NCBI RefSeq assembly: GCF_004011695.2
Contig: NC_082422.1
Span: 744,001-808,000, forward strand
Length of the DNA: 64,000 bases
Source: Ascochyta rabiei
Lineage: Eukaryota; Ascomycota; Dothideomycetes; Pleosporales; Didymellaceae
Direction: 5' to 3'
Part shown: piece by piece, positions 31,247 through 41,849 of the stretch
How the letters are laid out: each line of letters opens with the position of its first letter
Position numbering within the stretch: the first letter of the stretch is position 1
Translations under genes and position numbers: made by a program
Notes under the pieces: model-generated
Told to the model about the DNA's origin: nothing
Database searches by the model: none
What the model saw: only the letters and a program-made list of their open reading frames with translations

Positions 31247-32158
31247 GACTACATTTCTGCGTCTTACGTTATATCCTTGTATGCATACGGAGGATCACCT
31301 TCTTCTTTTTCAGTCTCTGTTGATACCCTTTAAGTCTCCGCTCATTGCCTGGCCTTCCCAGCACGAAGGAGCACGTGTGCGCACACAAAAGCACATGCGT
31401 ATATTTCTATTCCGCCACGATACTCCATGGCATGTCATCTGGATCCAGCCCTTACGAGTCCTCATTGCGGTCATGCGGCCATTAGGCCATTAGGCCATGT
31501 TAGACGTGATTAGATATAATGAATGAACGTAACATTTTGCACAAAAATCTACCAATACTGTGATAGTGAGAATGAAAATTTGCCTGTCAATACTGCGTGG
31601 ATGCCATCAGCCCAGTGTCAATGTCGAGCTTCCGACATCCGTTGCCCCAGGCCTCCAAGCAAGTCTCCATGGCCCAGAGACCTCGCGCACTCATGTCAGA
31701 AACGGAACGCCAAGGATTAGGTGGAGATGGTTCGGGTGCAGTCGGCGATCGCGCGAGTGGGGGACGGCCTGCGGTGAGCTGTAAGTGGTCAAGTCAGTGC
31801 AAATTTTATCAGATCATCTGATAAGATGGTGATGACAGCATAGACCGATGTCACTGGCTCCATCGTTCGTCCCTCAAGGGAGGCTAGCTTGCTTCGAAAG
31901 GGCTGGAGAGGGGGCTGGCGACGGAAATTGCGGAATGCGGTACGTAAGATGTGGCTCATCTGGGAGGCTTTTGCGAGGGCCGGGGCGCTGGTACGGGGTT
32001 GGGGGGATACTTTCTTCCTCGATATCTCACAGAGTGACGAAATGGAGCCCTGCTGTCAGACTTGCATTACTTGTTCAAGCTATGACTATGTGTGAATACT
32101 AAGGTTTCAGGAGGAATTTACACTGTTCCCATGGAGGTGCTGCAATCAAACGTACACG
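31247..32158. other. 3' flank of the HapX-like gene
   Basis: About 900 bases without a supported gene. It holds the palindromic GATA pair at 31806-31824 and short overlapping frames (up to 117 codons) without domain features. Confidence 0.5.
31806..31824. promoter_or_regulatory. palindromic pair of SreA-type GATA sites
   Basis: TTATCAGAT, one base, then ATCTGATAA: two exact ATCWGATAA sites in inverted orientation 1 bp apart. They lie 560 bp beyond the HapX stop. No intact gene starts next to them, so the target is unclear. Confidence 0.5.
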
Positions 32159-32307
32159 CTACTCGCTTATGCAGCTGCCTGTCGTGTCTTCTCCACCCCA
32201 CTTCGTGAAGTCGAACATGTAGCGGGGCTTCCAACCAATACGGCCCATCTGGTCGATGCCGTTCCGCATGCCTTGAGTTACGCTGGGCAAACCCAGTGCT
32301 TCAGTGC
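32159..32307 (-). pseudogene. 3' remnant of an unidentified protein-coding gene
   Basis: An open segment of about 48 codons ends at a TAG (32159-32161). It has a protein-like composition (RNGIDQMGRIGWKPRYMFDF), no start codon, and a stop just upstream. A GTGAGT donor near 32335 and a CTAAC plus AG acceptor pattern upstream suggest it was a last exon, but the joined frame is closed by a stop. Family not recognised; part of a real gene is possible if the splice pattern differs. Confidence 0.3.
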
Positions 32308-32422
32308 CACGTTAGATATATAAATCCATCACTCACCATTTCTTTATCAACCAATCACAACCAATCATGGCACTTTGGGTAGGCAATCACCTCACAAAGA
32401 AGAACCACAAACAGTCGCTAAC

Positions 32423-32512
32423 AATACCTTAGCGGAGTGGTTAACGCGATGCCCTGCTATCCATAGTCAGGCATTTCCTTCGGGAGCGTGTGTTCGAATC
32501 ACACAGGTGTCG
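32423..32512 (+). tRNA. tRNA-Ser (anticodon GCU) with a 9-nt intron
   Basis: The cloverleaf can be drawn by hand: acceptor AATACCT with AGGTGTC, D arm GCGGAGTGGTTAACGC, anticodon stem ATGCC with GGCAT, a long class II variable arm, and T arm GTGTG-TTCGAAT-CACAC. The anticodon GCT sits in loop CTGCTA, followed by a 9-nt intron (TCCATAGTC) at the canonical position. Discriminator is G. A pol III terminator (CTTTTT) starts three bases after the end. Pair 1-72 is A-C and pair 3-70 is T-G, weaker than expected, so the gene may be impaired. Confidence 0.75.
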
Positions 32513-33243
32513 ATCTTTTTGCTTGCGCGATGGTCTTGGAGCTGGTGGAACAACGAAGAACGAGTTGGTGCCAGTGGTAGAATGGAACAACGCTGCGTTG
32601 AGGCATCATTCTTTTTGGCCGTGCATAGGAGGTGGAAGGAGAGGGAAGAAGGGATAAGAAACTGAAGGGATTTTTTTTGGTTCCAGGTGCAGAGTTTGCC
32701 TTAGCGTCTTTCTGGGTAGATAACCCATTGCAGACATGTACTCGATTTGACCGTGAACGATTCTCACATAGAGTTTTGGGACAAGTAAGTGACTTTGCGT
32801 TTTACTGACATTCGTTAGCCGCTACTTTAGAGGATCCAGAACATTATTTTCCTTGGATGCGACAAGCGGCTTACACATACTTCATTCTCGCCACAAGTCG
32901 CGGGTACCACTTTCGATTGAGCTCTTCGGATAGCCCATAGCCTTAGTGATAATCCTTCAGCAATTTCAGGGTCAAAATTCTCCTCGATCAATAAATTGAT
33001 GGGTACAAACATGCAAGGAGCCTCCAAATAACTTCCAAAAGCCGATCTAGTGACTTCACTTCGTTTTGCCCCTGGGGTCCTTCCTGAGCATAGCCATCTT
33101 CTCTCCCAAGAAACTGATCTGGTAGGGATGAATGTAGCTGCACCTCCTCAGCTCGCAGTTGTCTTTTCACTTGCAGAGATTGCTAAACATGGGCTTCTTC
33201 TTGACTTGTGAGAAGATCCTTGCCCTGCAATTGTTAGTACAGG
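32513..33243. other. intergenic after the tRNA
   Basis: The pol III terminator T-run is at 32515-32520 and a poly-T run near 32671. No supported gene. Confidence 0.5.
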
Positions 33244-33916
33244 CTAAGATTGATTGAGGATGATACTGACATGCCCGGTGTGATCGGGCAAAGTCAAGCT
33301 TGTGGAGGCTGCAGGTTGAGATGTGGGAACCGGCAAGAGAACAACTGTGGGCTGGGTGTAGTGGTTGTGGTTGACGGAGTTGTCGATAGTACTGCCGTGG
33401 AAACTCTGCATAGTCTGGACCCGAGCATGGCTGTATTGAGTGTGGTTGATGTTACTTATATCCACACGAGCGCTCTCAATCCCAATGTTGACCTTATGTT
33501 ACGTCTTATCGACATCGTTGTTGGGGTATCGGAGCTGTCTCTCGCAGATCTTAAGTACCTTGAATTCCTACTCAAATGTCTTCTCCTGCTGTCTGGTCTC
33601 CTCTTTCACTACATTAAGGTCGCCATAGCAACGGCTAGATCTAGACGAAGAGCGTCGAGGCTGCTGGTAAGCACGTTCTCCTTGCTCGTGTAGAGAGCTA
33701 CCGTAGTGGATTCATCGTAGACAGTCTCGTCAAAGTCATTATCGCCGTCATTGCCGGTGTCCCAGGCTAAGTTGTTGCGGCAGGCTGATGAATGGCCTTG
33801 GGTAGTGCTAGTTCGAGATGAAGGATGTTTTGTTTCTGCTCTTCGATGACATTCTTCAATGCTCGCTCGAGGATGGTGAGATTTGTTGGAATCATCTGCA
33901 GGGTAGCGTGCCCGAA
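33244..33916 (-). pseudogene. decayed coding relic, coiled-coil-like
   Basis: Read on the minus strand, protein-like segments follow one another in shifting frames: an ATG-started helix (LERALKNVIEEQKQNILHLE), an acidic stretch (NDGDNDFDETVYDESTT), a helical stretch ending LDLAVAMATL, then KEETRQQEKTFE and a His/Ser/Thr-rich tail ending near 33244. At least two frame changes and several in-frame stops (TAG, TAA) interrupt it. Family not recognised. The pattern of intact short segments broken by stops is that of a gene under decay, or of an exon set I could not resolve. Confidence 0.35.
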
Positions 33917-34013
33917 AGTGGTGGGCTATAACGGAGTGCTATGTTTGAAATAGCTGAAAATAGGGATTGGCCGAAGCACGCTGATGAAGTGAAGTGAAGA
34001 CTTTGACGGAGCA

Positions 34014-34336
34014 TCAAGTGAGTCTTTGGACCACGGACGTTTGCATTTCCCTTCTTTGTTTGCCCGAATCGCCTGAAACGATAAACGTACGTCAGCATCA
34101 ATGATGCTCGGAACTGTGAGCGTCTCACCGTAGCCCATTAGTGTGGTTGTTAACCAAGACCGCCGTTGAAACCTCTCTCCAGTCTGAAGATCAGAGTTGA
34201 TATTCTTTGCGACCTCATTTCCACAACGCAGATGAAATTGTGATATGACCTCATGCCTTCCTGGAACTTTTTTTTCGCAAGGGCCAGCAGCTACCAAAAG
34301 CTCCGCAGAACATGAGCGGCACGTTGACAATGCCAT
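34014..34336 (-). CDS. possible small two-exon protein, 88 residues
   Basis: ATG at 34336; exon 1 to 34129, a 56-nt intron with GTGAGA donor, GCTGAC branch point and TTTCAG acceptor, and exon 2 34072-34014. The N-terminus has CRSC and a further Cys (MALSTCRSCSAELL). No family is recognised and there is no signal peptide. Support rests only on the well-formed intron that keeps the frame; it could be chance or part of a longer gene. Confidence 0.25.
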
Positions 34337-35931
34337 GGTAGTCACATCCTTTCACCTTCAACTCCAGTTCATCACGCAGCCGCGCATGGCCCGCACACGA
34401 GCACATGAAGCCATAAATAACTCATCATCCCCATTCTACTCCCTATCTCTTTCTCATGTTTCCATCTCCACAAGATGTTGCAACTCAGTGTCACCATTTT
34501 CTGCTTGGTCGCGCATCCACGGTACGCACCTTTCCCCGCTTCCATTTCGCTAAACTGTGCAGTACCTGGCCTTCTGGTCTGTGAGTTGTGCTTTGTGTGA
34601 TTACTGACCTTAAGCCTGACCGCAACTTGTGTGCGATTTGCTGCCACTCGTCGTGAGTAGATGTCCGATCTACACGACCGCTCCCTAATTGCACATGCTT
34701 TAGGGCGTGCGCAGGAGTTGAGGCCTGCACCCCCCTCGTTGAGCTCCGCGCCTTCATGGCTGGACTTGAAGAAGACAAAACAGGCATCGTTCTCGAGAAG
34801 TATCAAGCCACGCTCGGCTCGCATGAGCCATCAGATAATTTGCAAAGCCACGACGAATTGTCTAAATCGTGGTTCACCGAAGCCATATTGAAGTGACCCG
34901 AGTTCACTGTGGCTGATACGCAGTTTCCAACCGCCCCAGGCGCATAGCTTGTCTCAACCTCTACCAAAACAGACGAACCTTGCTTTCAGCACACCCAGCT
35001 TGCTTCTCCTGCGCAACCACGGCCGCGGACAGACTGGAATGATTCCATTTCCATGACAGCAAAGTGTACCTTTTCCAAGCTCAACTAACACCATACTTAC
35101 ACCCTGCCAGGCCGCCGTTATGGCCCTCGTCATCTACGTAAAGCGTACACAATAAACAGAAGATGAAGATCTCCTTGCCATAAGACAGGAAAGTAAGCTG
35201 CACTCGCGGGGACTCAAATGTCAGCCTCCAAGGCTTAGGCCACACAGGGAACAGACCATGTGCCACTGCCAGTCCAATTTCCCCTTCCAATGACACAACA
35301 GCGAGGCAAATCACCCGGTACATCCATCAGCCCACCGAAAACACCAAAGCACTTTGCACAAGGCCGGCAACGATCCTGAAAAATAGCGCGTTTCTTCCAC
35401 TTGAGGTGTGTTTGTTTGACTTGGGTTCTGATGCTGAAAAGGGAATTTTGATAACACCAGTGACACCACACAACACGCGACTGAACGCTGCAAAAGTAAT
35501 TCAAAGGCAAAGGCAACGCAAGAGGTCAGTACAAGGAAGACAGTCAATGCAAAGATAAATCCGGCTGTCAACAATGACTCTCACCATGGCGTTGGGAACT
35601 CTGAACACATCAGTGAATCCATACCGCAGGCATCTCGGCAACGTCAAGGCGACATAAGAACGATGCTAGAGACATTAGAAAATCGACACTTGTGTCACGA
35701 AAGATCTTCTTAACAGTGCAAAGCAGGAGAAGTAAGGGTAGACAGCAATTACGCCGCGCAATGATTGACTATGTAAAAGCTGTGTAACAAATCCGAACGA
35801 ACGCACGTTGTGCACACGTTGTAGATAGATGAAAACTCCAACAAAGTAAAAACACGCCTCTATCCTAATCTTATGGGTATTTTCGGCTCACAGCTACGAC
35901 AACAGACCATCCATGCTCACGCTGGATTCGT
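34337..35931. other. 1.6-kb intergenic region
   Basis: No supported gene. The part next to 35932 is the 3' flank of the GH72 gene. Frames of up to 150 codons on the minus strand (34372-34824) have no family pattern and overlap + strand frames. Confidence 0.5.
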
Positions 35932-37346
35932 TTAGAAGAGGAGAGCAGCGCCGAATAGGACACCAGCACCGACTACGCTCATCATCTTGAGGGGTACGTC
36001 AAGAGCACTAGCAGCACCAGTGGCGGGACCGCTGCTACCGCTTCCACTTGGGCTAGCAGAGCGAGTGGGGCTGCCGGAGCCAGCTTCAGCAGTAGACTCG
36101 GACGGCTCACCAGCAAAGTGCGAGCCATCACCAGCGAGACCAGGGGCAGTACCAGCACCGTCATCCATGAACTTCTCAGCCTTGGCGGGCATGGCAGGCA
36201 GAACGGTGGTGGCGACCTCCCAGTCCTCGGATGCAGAAGGGCATTCGGAAGCAGAGCCGCTGGATTTGAAACCACCGTCACCACTTGGGTTCTTGGTGGC
36301 CTTGAAAGCTTCCTTCAGACGATCGAAGTCTTCGTTGGGCTCAATCTTGCCGTTGGAAGCGACCTCGACGAGACCGTAGCCGTTGGGCTCAACAGTGTAT
36401 TCGTAAGCTAGACCGCCAGAGTAGACGCCAGTCATGTTGGTGGAGTACAAAGCAGCGACCTCGCCCCAATCGCGGCGGTTGGTGATGCAACCATATTCGG
36501 AGAGGAAAATGGGCTTGCTGTAGTCTTCGTAGAGCTTAACTTTCTGATCCCAGCCGGACTTGGTGAAGCTGGAGGGGTCACACCAGGAGTAGTCATTGAA
36601 AGCGAAAAAGTCGGAGCGCTCATCGTCGGAGCCGCAGTTGAAGAAGAGAGCTTGCTGCTCAATGTTCTCCGATACGTCGGCGGCGGAGTAACCGACAGGG
36701 ATGGTACGGGGCGACTTGTTGCCAATGTAGCGCTTCATGTCGCGGGTGACGGCCTTGATGTAGGTGGCGGCGCCAGTGTTGTTGCGCTGGTTGATGACTT
36801 CGTTGCCAGAGAAGAAGAGAAGAAGGTTGTTGTAGTTGTGGAAAGCATCGATCGTAGAAAAGACGGACTGGAGGTAGACGTCGTTGTACGAGCGGTGGAG
36901 AGTGGCGTTGGTCTCACGGTTGAGAGAGTAGTCCGGGGTGTTGGCATCGAGTGCCAGGTAGATACCAGCGTCGTCGAGCATCTTCATACCCTCATCGTGG
37001 TTCTTTGAGTTGTCAATCGTGTAGACACGGATCGTGTTGATGCCAAGATCCTTGAAGTTGGCGACATCGCGCTTCAGGCCCTCAAGGTCAAGCAGAGGGT
37101 CCTTCGCATCTGCCGCGCCACCTGTGCTAATATTAATGACTGACGTCCTAGGTTCGATTCTTACCAGACAAACAAACCTGGCTGGTAGGCAACACCACGC
37201 ACGTAGAAACGTGAGTCGCCTGCGAAGAAGGCGTTACCGCGCACTTCGACGGGAGGCAGCTTTCCCTTGGACTGACGAGCGAGCACGCTCGCGAAAGCCG
37301 GGCTAATGGCCGCGCTGAGCGCAGAGAGAATGACGAACGTCTTCAT
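35932..37346 (-). CDS. GPI-anchored 1,3-beta-glucanosyltransferase, GH72
   Basis: Two exons: 37346-37178 and 37121-35932 with a 56-nt intron; 452 residues. A signal peptide (MKTFVILSALSAAISPAFA) is followed by the GH72 domain. The catalytic glutamates are E164 in FSGNEVIN and E265 in FLSEYGC, the same spacing as in Gas1/Gel1. There is no C-terminal Cys-rich CBM43 (X8) module, so it is of the short Gel1/Gel2-type group. The tail is Ser/Gly/Pro-rich and ends in a hydrophobic GPI-attachment signal (VVGAGVLFGAALLF). Such enzymes cut and re-join beta-1,3-glucan chains at the plasma membrane and wall. The intron donor is GTTTGT rather than GTRNGT; using the nearby GTAAGA instead would break the frame. 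The exon junction gives AYQPGGAADAKDP, as in homologues. Confidence 0.92.
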
Positions 37347-39185
37347 GATGCGGACCGTAGAAAAAGAAGAGGAATTAAAAGGCTTGTAGAAGGCGCAATG
37401 GAGTCTAACGAGTGACTGGTAAAGAGGAACGGAGTTGGTTGAAGGCGGTCAAACAAGAGGCATTGAAAGAAAGGAAACGGGATCCGGGAGTGAAGTTATT
37501 TGAAGCAGGAGCACCAATGTCTTGGTAACCCCCGAAATCCTATGTGTGGAACTGCCAACCCTCATCGTCTTGCCTGGCTGGCACCGAGCCAAGTCCTGTG
37601 GTGTTGGCGGCTGGCAGGAAGCGCACGGCGGGAATGGAGGCCAAGCGGCCAAGACCCGGGATATGAATGGTGAGAGGCGCGCTTTGCGTGCGCCCAGCCT
37701 TGGTCAGGGGCAATCCCCCAATGACTGACAGCACTGCTCCTTGAAGACAGTCTTGTTTGCAGTGGATTGCGCGTCGCTGTCCCGCTGCACAGCCTAGTTG
37801 AGTGAATGAGCGAGACTCCAATCAGAGAGTTTGTGGGTGAGCACCGGGAAAGCGACTGATGAAACAACAACAGAGCTTGGTGTCCGAAGACAAGAGCAGC
37901 CGGGAAATGACAGCAACGCCGAGCAATTGCGACCGGCAGCGCTGACTACATTTCGACAGCTGCAGTGTGAATGTCTTCGGATACCGAGTGCAGGACACTG
38001 GTGCACACGAGCAGCTGCTGGTGTCTACCTCGCGCAGCTGCTATTTGGCGTCGGCGTATTGTTGAGGGGCTGATCGCGTCTTGGACAAACTGAGCGGCGA
38101 GCTGTGGCGAGCCGTGGAGACCCGTGCGCGCGCCGTGTATCAGCTGCATCTCGTGTCGTCGATTATCTCATCACCCAGTACGTGATACCTAGGTATAGTA
38201 ACGAAAGATTCAATCTAGACATGTTTTAGAAGGTGTTGTAGCAGGAAAGAGAAATACAAATAAAAGGTGCTGCACAAAAGCAGGGCTGGCGATGAAGCCG
38301 AAAACCCACAAAGCTCGCTCAGCAAAGGGTAGTAATATCAGAGTCCTTGTATACATATTAATGGGTTCTGCTTTGCAACATGATTGCAGCTTTGTACGAG
38401 AGTTGCCAGATGCAAAAGACGTGTGAAGGCAAGTTGTGATGATCTTGGCTGCACCGGCTGGCATAAGAAGGAAGAAAGAGATGGGCTCGTGCCTATTTCT
38501 AGGGATGACGACTTACTTAGCACCTCTTTTATTATCACGACGCATTCTAGGAATATTATAGAATACGACTGTTCTACTGACAAAAGGATGAACTCGATCT
38601 CTCCTAGGCTGAGGTTAATATTAAGTCGCTTGGAAGCAACCGAATTTCCATTCGCTGCCACGATTATTTCGCACTTACATGCTGTCAACAGGACTGACTG
38701 TACCTTTGATAACTGTCTCTATGTCGGCCGAAGAGTTACCATAACGCCGAATCAAATTTCCAATTCGGGTTATGACTGCAACACTATTGTTGCAAGTATC
38801 TAATGATACTATGTCCTTCTTTCTAAGATGCGCATTTTCCTTATGACGCTGCCACATGAGCCACGTTCGCGACATGAAAGGCTGAAAGGGGCTGGGCCTT
38901 AGCTGGTGGAAGAAAAGTTGGAGCGTATACGGTCCAGATTATCCAGTACGCCACGGGGGTGACGAGGAAGGAAAGCGTGAAGAAGGGTTCGAGATTGACA
39001 TCTAGCAGGATACTGGACAACTGTGCCATGTTACAAAATAACAAAGGTGTACCAAGGGCGATTGTGGCTTTGTGGCCAAGCAAGAGAGGAGCATTCCGAA
39101 ATCGATTGACAAGTATCCAAACCAACATCTCTCGAGATTGTTATTAGGTATGCGAGGTAGCGTCTGTGTAGGTGATGGTACATTC
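37347..39185. other. 1.8-kb intergenic region
   Basis: Promoter of the GH72 gene (37347 onward) and 3' flank of the protease-like gene. A minus-strand frame at 38841-39128 (95 codons) has two hydrophobic stretches, but no start context or family pattern; I do not call it. AT-rich sequence lies around 38500-38800. Confidence 0.45.
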
Positions 39186-40036
39186 TTACCTCCCAAAGCC
39201 TGTCCTCTCACTGACCCAGTCCAGCACCAGCACCTTTCCTCTCACTGCTGCCCATCCAAGGACTGCCTCCTCACGACCGCGTTGGTAGGATCTGTGTACC
39301 AAAAGTATACATTTCCCCTCCTCATCTTCCAACACATATTGCCTTGGTGTAATGACAATCTCCTTATCCTCGTTGTCCTCCCCGTCTTCTCTTTCTTCCG
39401 CGTCTGGTCCAAGCCCAAGAACAATATCTGGGAATGTTTCCAAGGCACCACAGTCCACAACGTTGCCATAGCTGCCGTCGTGTCGCCAGGGCGAAGGGTT
39501 CGTGGCTTGGACAAGGATGTCGTAGATTTCGCTTGGAAGGGAGATGTAAGGCGTGTCCAGTGCCAGACGAGCGGTGAATATGTCTTTGGATATCATACCG
39601 CCTTTCCGGACACCGATGTGAGTTGTTGGCATGTCTGCACCTGGGATACGCGTGTCGACCCACCCGACATCTGACAAAAGCTGACTCGTGAATTCTTCGT
39701 AACCAAAGGTCATTCTGCCTGGCTGGGCGGCATCAATTGGGATGCTGATGGACGCGATCTGAGGACGAAAGCTCTTCCTGTTCTTTTTCACGACATCCTG
39801 TAGTTCCTCGAGATTCAATTGCCGGTCCCCAGACAGGAAAGAGTAAGTTTTTCCTCCAGTCAGCTAGCTTTATCATTAGATAAGCTGTATTAGTTGCAGA
39901 AATTGTGTCTTACCGTCAGAGGGACAACGAGTCCAGATCCATGCTCTTTAAGTGGTGTCTGCTGGTTGTGCTGTGCTTTTGCGAGTAGCGGTGTGACGGC
40001 AAGAAGAAGGAAAGTGAGCATATTTGCCGAAAACAT
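39186..40036 (-). CDS. secreted aspartic-protease-like protein lacking the N-terminal lobe
   Basis: Two exons are proposed: 40036-39914 and 39863-39186, with a 50-nt intron (GTAAGA donor, CTAATG branch, CTAG acceptor); 266 residues. A signal peptide (MFSANMLTFLLLAVTPLLA) precedes a short polar region. The remainder resembles only the C-terminal lobe of pepsin-family (A1) proteases. Marks are SISIPIDAAQPGRMTFGYEE, the LALDTPYISLPSEIYDIL strand, ITPRQYVLE, and a final VLGWAAVRGKVLVLDWVSERTGFGR-like end (given here in shortened sense). The second catalytic motif, normally DTGTS, reads DTP, and no first DTG lobe is encoded upstream before the next gene's promoter. It is therefore unlikely to be an active protease. 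It may be a pseudoprotease, a truncated gene or a decaying paralogue. The expected conserved Cys pair (VDCG and GKC) is present. Confidence 0.65.
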
Positions 40037-40703
40037 TTTTGCGTTGCAAGTATGCTGGGAGAAAATGAATATGTCTCTTGTCTTTATACTTGTTGAGAGC
40101 GTTTCTTTATTTGCGTTTCACTTGCTGTGCCTCGTGGGTCCTGACAGCCCTGCACTCTGAGTTAAGAAAGAAGCTGGGATCGCCTTTTCATGGTACTCTC
40201 GGGCGTCAAAGTGATCCCCGAATACAGTTGTCTGGATTCCTATTTTTGTGGCGCTTCGATGGCTGATGTGGTTCGCCAATGGACTTGCCGTCGGGCACCT
40301 ACTGTGTAATTGCGGCGTAGTTAACGGCGTTGGCACTGTCGAGATGGAAGTGAAAGCACAACGCCGATCACAATGGTGGGCTCTCGGGCTTATTGCGGTC
40401 CTGAAGACTACAGGCGAGGCTGACTAGCTCAGCTCTTTTGAAAAGACATGTAGAGCCATGACCAGCGGTGAAGGTTGTCGAGTACCTGGACGAGGGAAAG
40501 TACGCTAGCAGCTTAGCGCGAATTCGGACCCCAGATACTGGGAGGGAGGGTAGCATCGAGAGCTTTCCACGGGTGCCTTCCGCTCGATCTCTAAATATCT
40601 CAGGCTACCTGTCGCATATCAGTGAAAGCACACATTCACACTACTCCTATCGCTATAGCCAACACTCACACACGCTCGCTGCGCGATCCATAGTTACCCC
40701 GCC
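40037..40703. other. divergent promoter region between the protease-like gene and SGT1
   Basis: Head-to-head genes share these 667 bases. No coding sequence is supported. Confidence 0.55.
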
Positions 40704-41849
40704 ATGGACGCCGCTCGCAAAGGCGAAGCTGCGCTCAGCGCCAGCAATTACGAAGAAGCGATTCAGCACTTCACCGACGCTCTCAAATCGAACCCGGCCG
40801 CCGTCAAGTACTACATCAACCGCGCCACAGCTTACCAGCGCACACAAAAGTACCAAGAAGCACTTGTCGACGCCGAAATCGCTGTTGTCCTCGCCCACAA
40901 ACGCGCTACCCGTGAGCTCATCAAAGACGCGCAATTCCGCCGCGCCCAGCAGCTGTTCTTCCTCGAACGATATGCAGATGCCGAGTACGTTCTGGAGATT
41001 GTCAGGAAACTCGACGAGAAGGAGAAAACACTGCCGATCTGGAGCATGAAAGTTGCAAAGAAGCTGCAGGATATTCCAGAAGACGACGAGAGGAGAAAGG
41101 TCACTGTGAAGAATGTCCCTGATGTCGAAGTACCCAGCGCACCAAAGGAGACAGCCACGACTAAGAGGACCGAGACGCCCGCGGCAGCTCCTAAGCCGGT
41201 TGTGCCTACACCTGCGAACAAGATTAAAGACGACTGGTACCAAAGCAATGACACGGTGACGGTCAACATTCTTGCAAAGGGCGCACCAAAAGACAAGGTC
41301 ACCGTCGACTTCGATAAAGATTCTCTGTCAGTCTCCTTCCCTGTCGAAGATTCGTCTGCAGAATACAGCTTCAACGTCGACCCCCTCTACGCACCAATCG
41401 ACCCCACACAGTCCAAATTCCGCGTCACACCGAACAAAATTGAAATTACTCTGAAGAAGGCAGTGCAGGGCGTAAAATGGCACAAGCTGGAGGGCGACCG
41501 CACAGTGGAAGCGACCGAAAGCTCCAAGGACACCATCCCTCACCACATCCTCAGCGGCAAGCCAGCCCAAGACTCTGGCCCCGCATACCCCACATCATCT
41601 AAATCCGGCGTCAAGAACTGGGACAAGCTCGCCGCAGAAGACCTCGACGATAAGGACGAGATTGAGGGCGACGAAACTTCGCACTTCTTCAAGAAGCTCT
41701 ATAGTGGCGCCACATCCGAGCAGCAGCGCGCCATGATGAAGAGCTATCAAGAGAGCGGTGGCACAGTCCTCAGCACTGACTGGAATAACGTTGGCAGCAA
41801 GACTGTCGTGCCCGAGCCACCTGAGGGTATGGAGGCGCGAAAGTACTAG
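40704..41849 (+). CDS. sgt1: SGT1 co-chaperone (TPR-CS-SGS)
   Basis: 381 residues, single exon. It has three TPR repeats (about residues 2-115), a charged linker, a CS domain (about 174-264, DDWYQSNDTVTVNILAKG to KWHKLEG), and a C-terminal SGS domain (about 293-381) that contains NWDKLAAEDL and ends in PPEGMEARKY. SGT1 is an HSP90 co-chaperone; in yeast it is needed for kinetochore assembly and SCF ubiquitin ligases with Skp1, and in plants for immune receptor stability. All three domains are complete, and the length is normal for ascomycetes. The start has a strong context (GCCATGG). The upstream gene is divergent and about 670 bp away. Confidence 0.95.
   Translation: MDAARKGEAALSASNYEEAIQHFTDALKSNPAAVKYYINRATAYQRTQKYQEALVDAEIAVVLAHKRATRELIKDAQFRRAQQLFFLERYADAEYVLEIVRKLDEKEKTLPIWSMKVAKKLQDIPEDDERRKVTVKNVPDVEVPSAPKETATTKRTETPAAAPKPVVPTPANKIKDDWYQSNDTVTVNILAKGAPKDKVTVDFDKDSLSVSFPVEDSSAEYSFNVDPLYAPIDPTQSKFRVTPNKIEITLKKAVQGVKWHKLEGDRTVEATESSKDTIPHHILSGKPAQDSGPAYPTSSKSGVKNWDKLAAEDLDDKDEIEGDETSHFFKKLYSGATSEQQRAMMKSYQESGGTVLSTDWNNVGSKTVVPEPPEGMEARKY

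Noticed and set aside
37141..37165. GGTTCGATTC, resembling a tRNA B box
   Set aside because: No A box or cloverleaf around it; it lies within the GH72 intron.
38841..39128. 95-codon minus-strand frame with two hydrophobic stretches
   Set aside because: No signal peptide logic, start context or family match. It could be a relic, but support is too thin to list as a gene.
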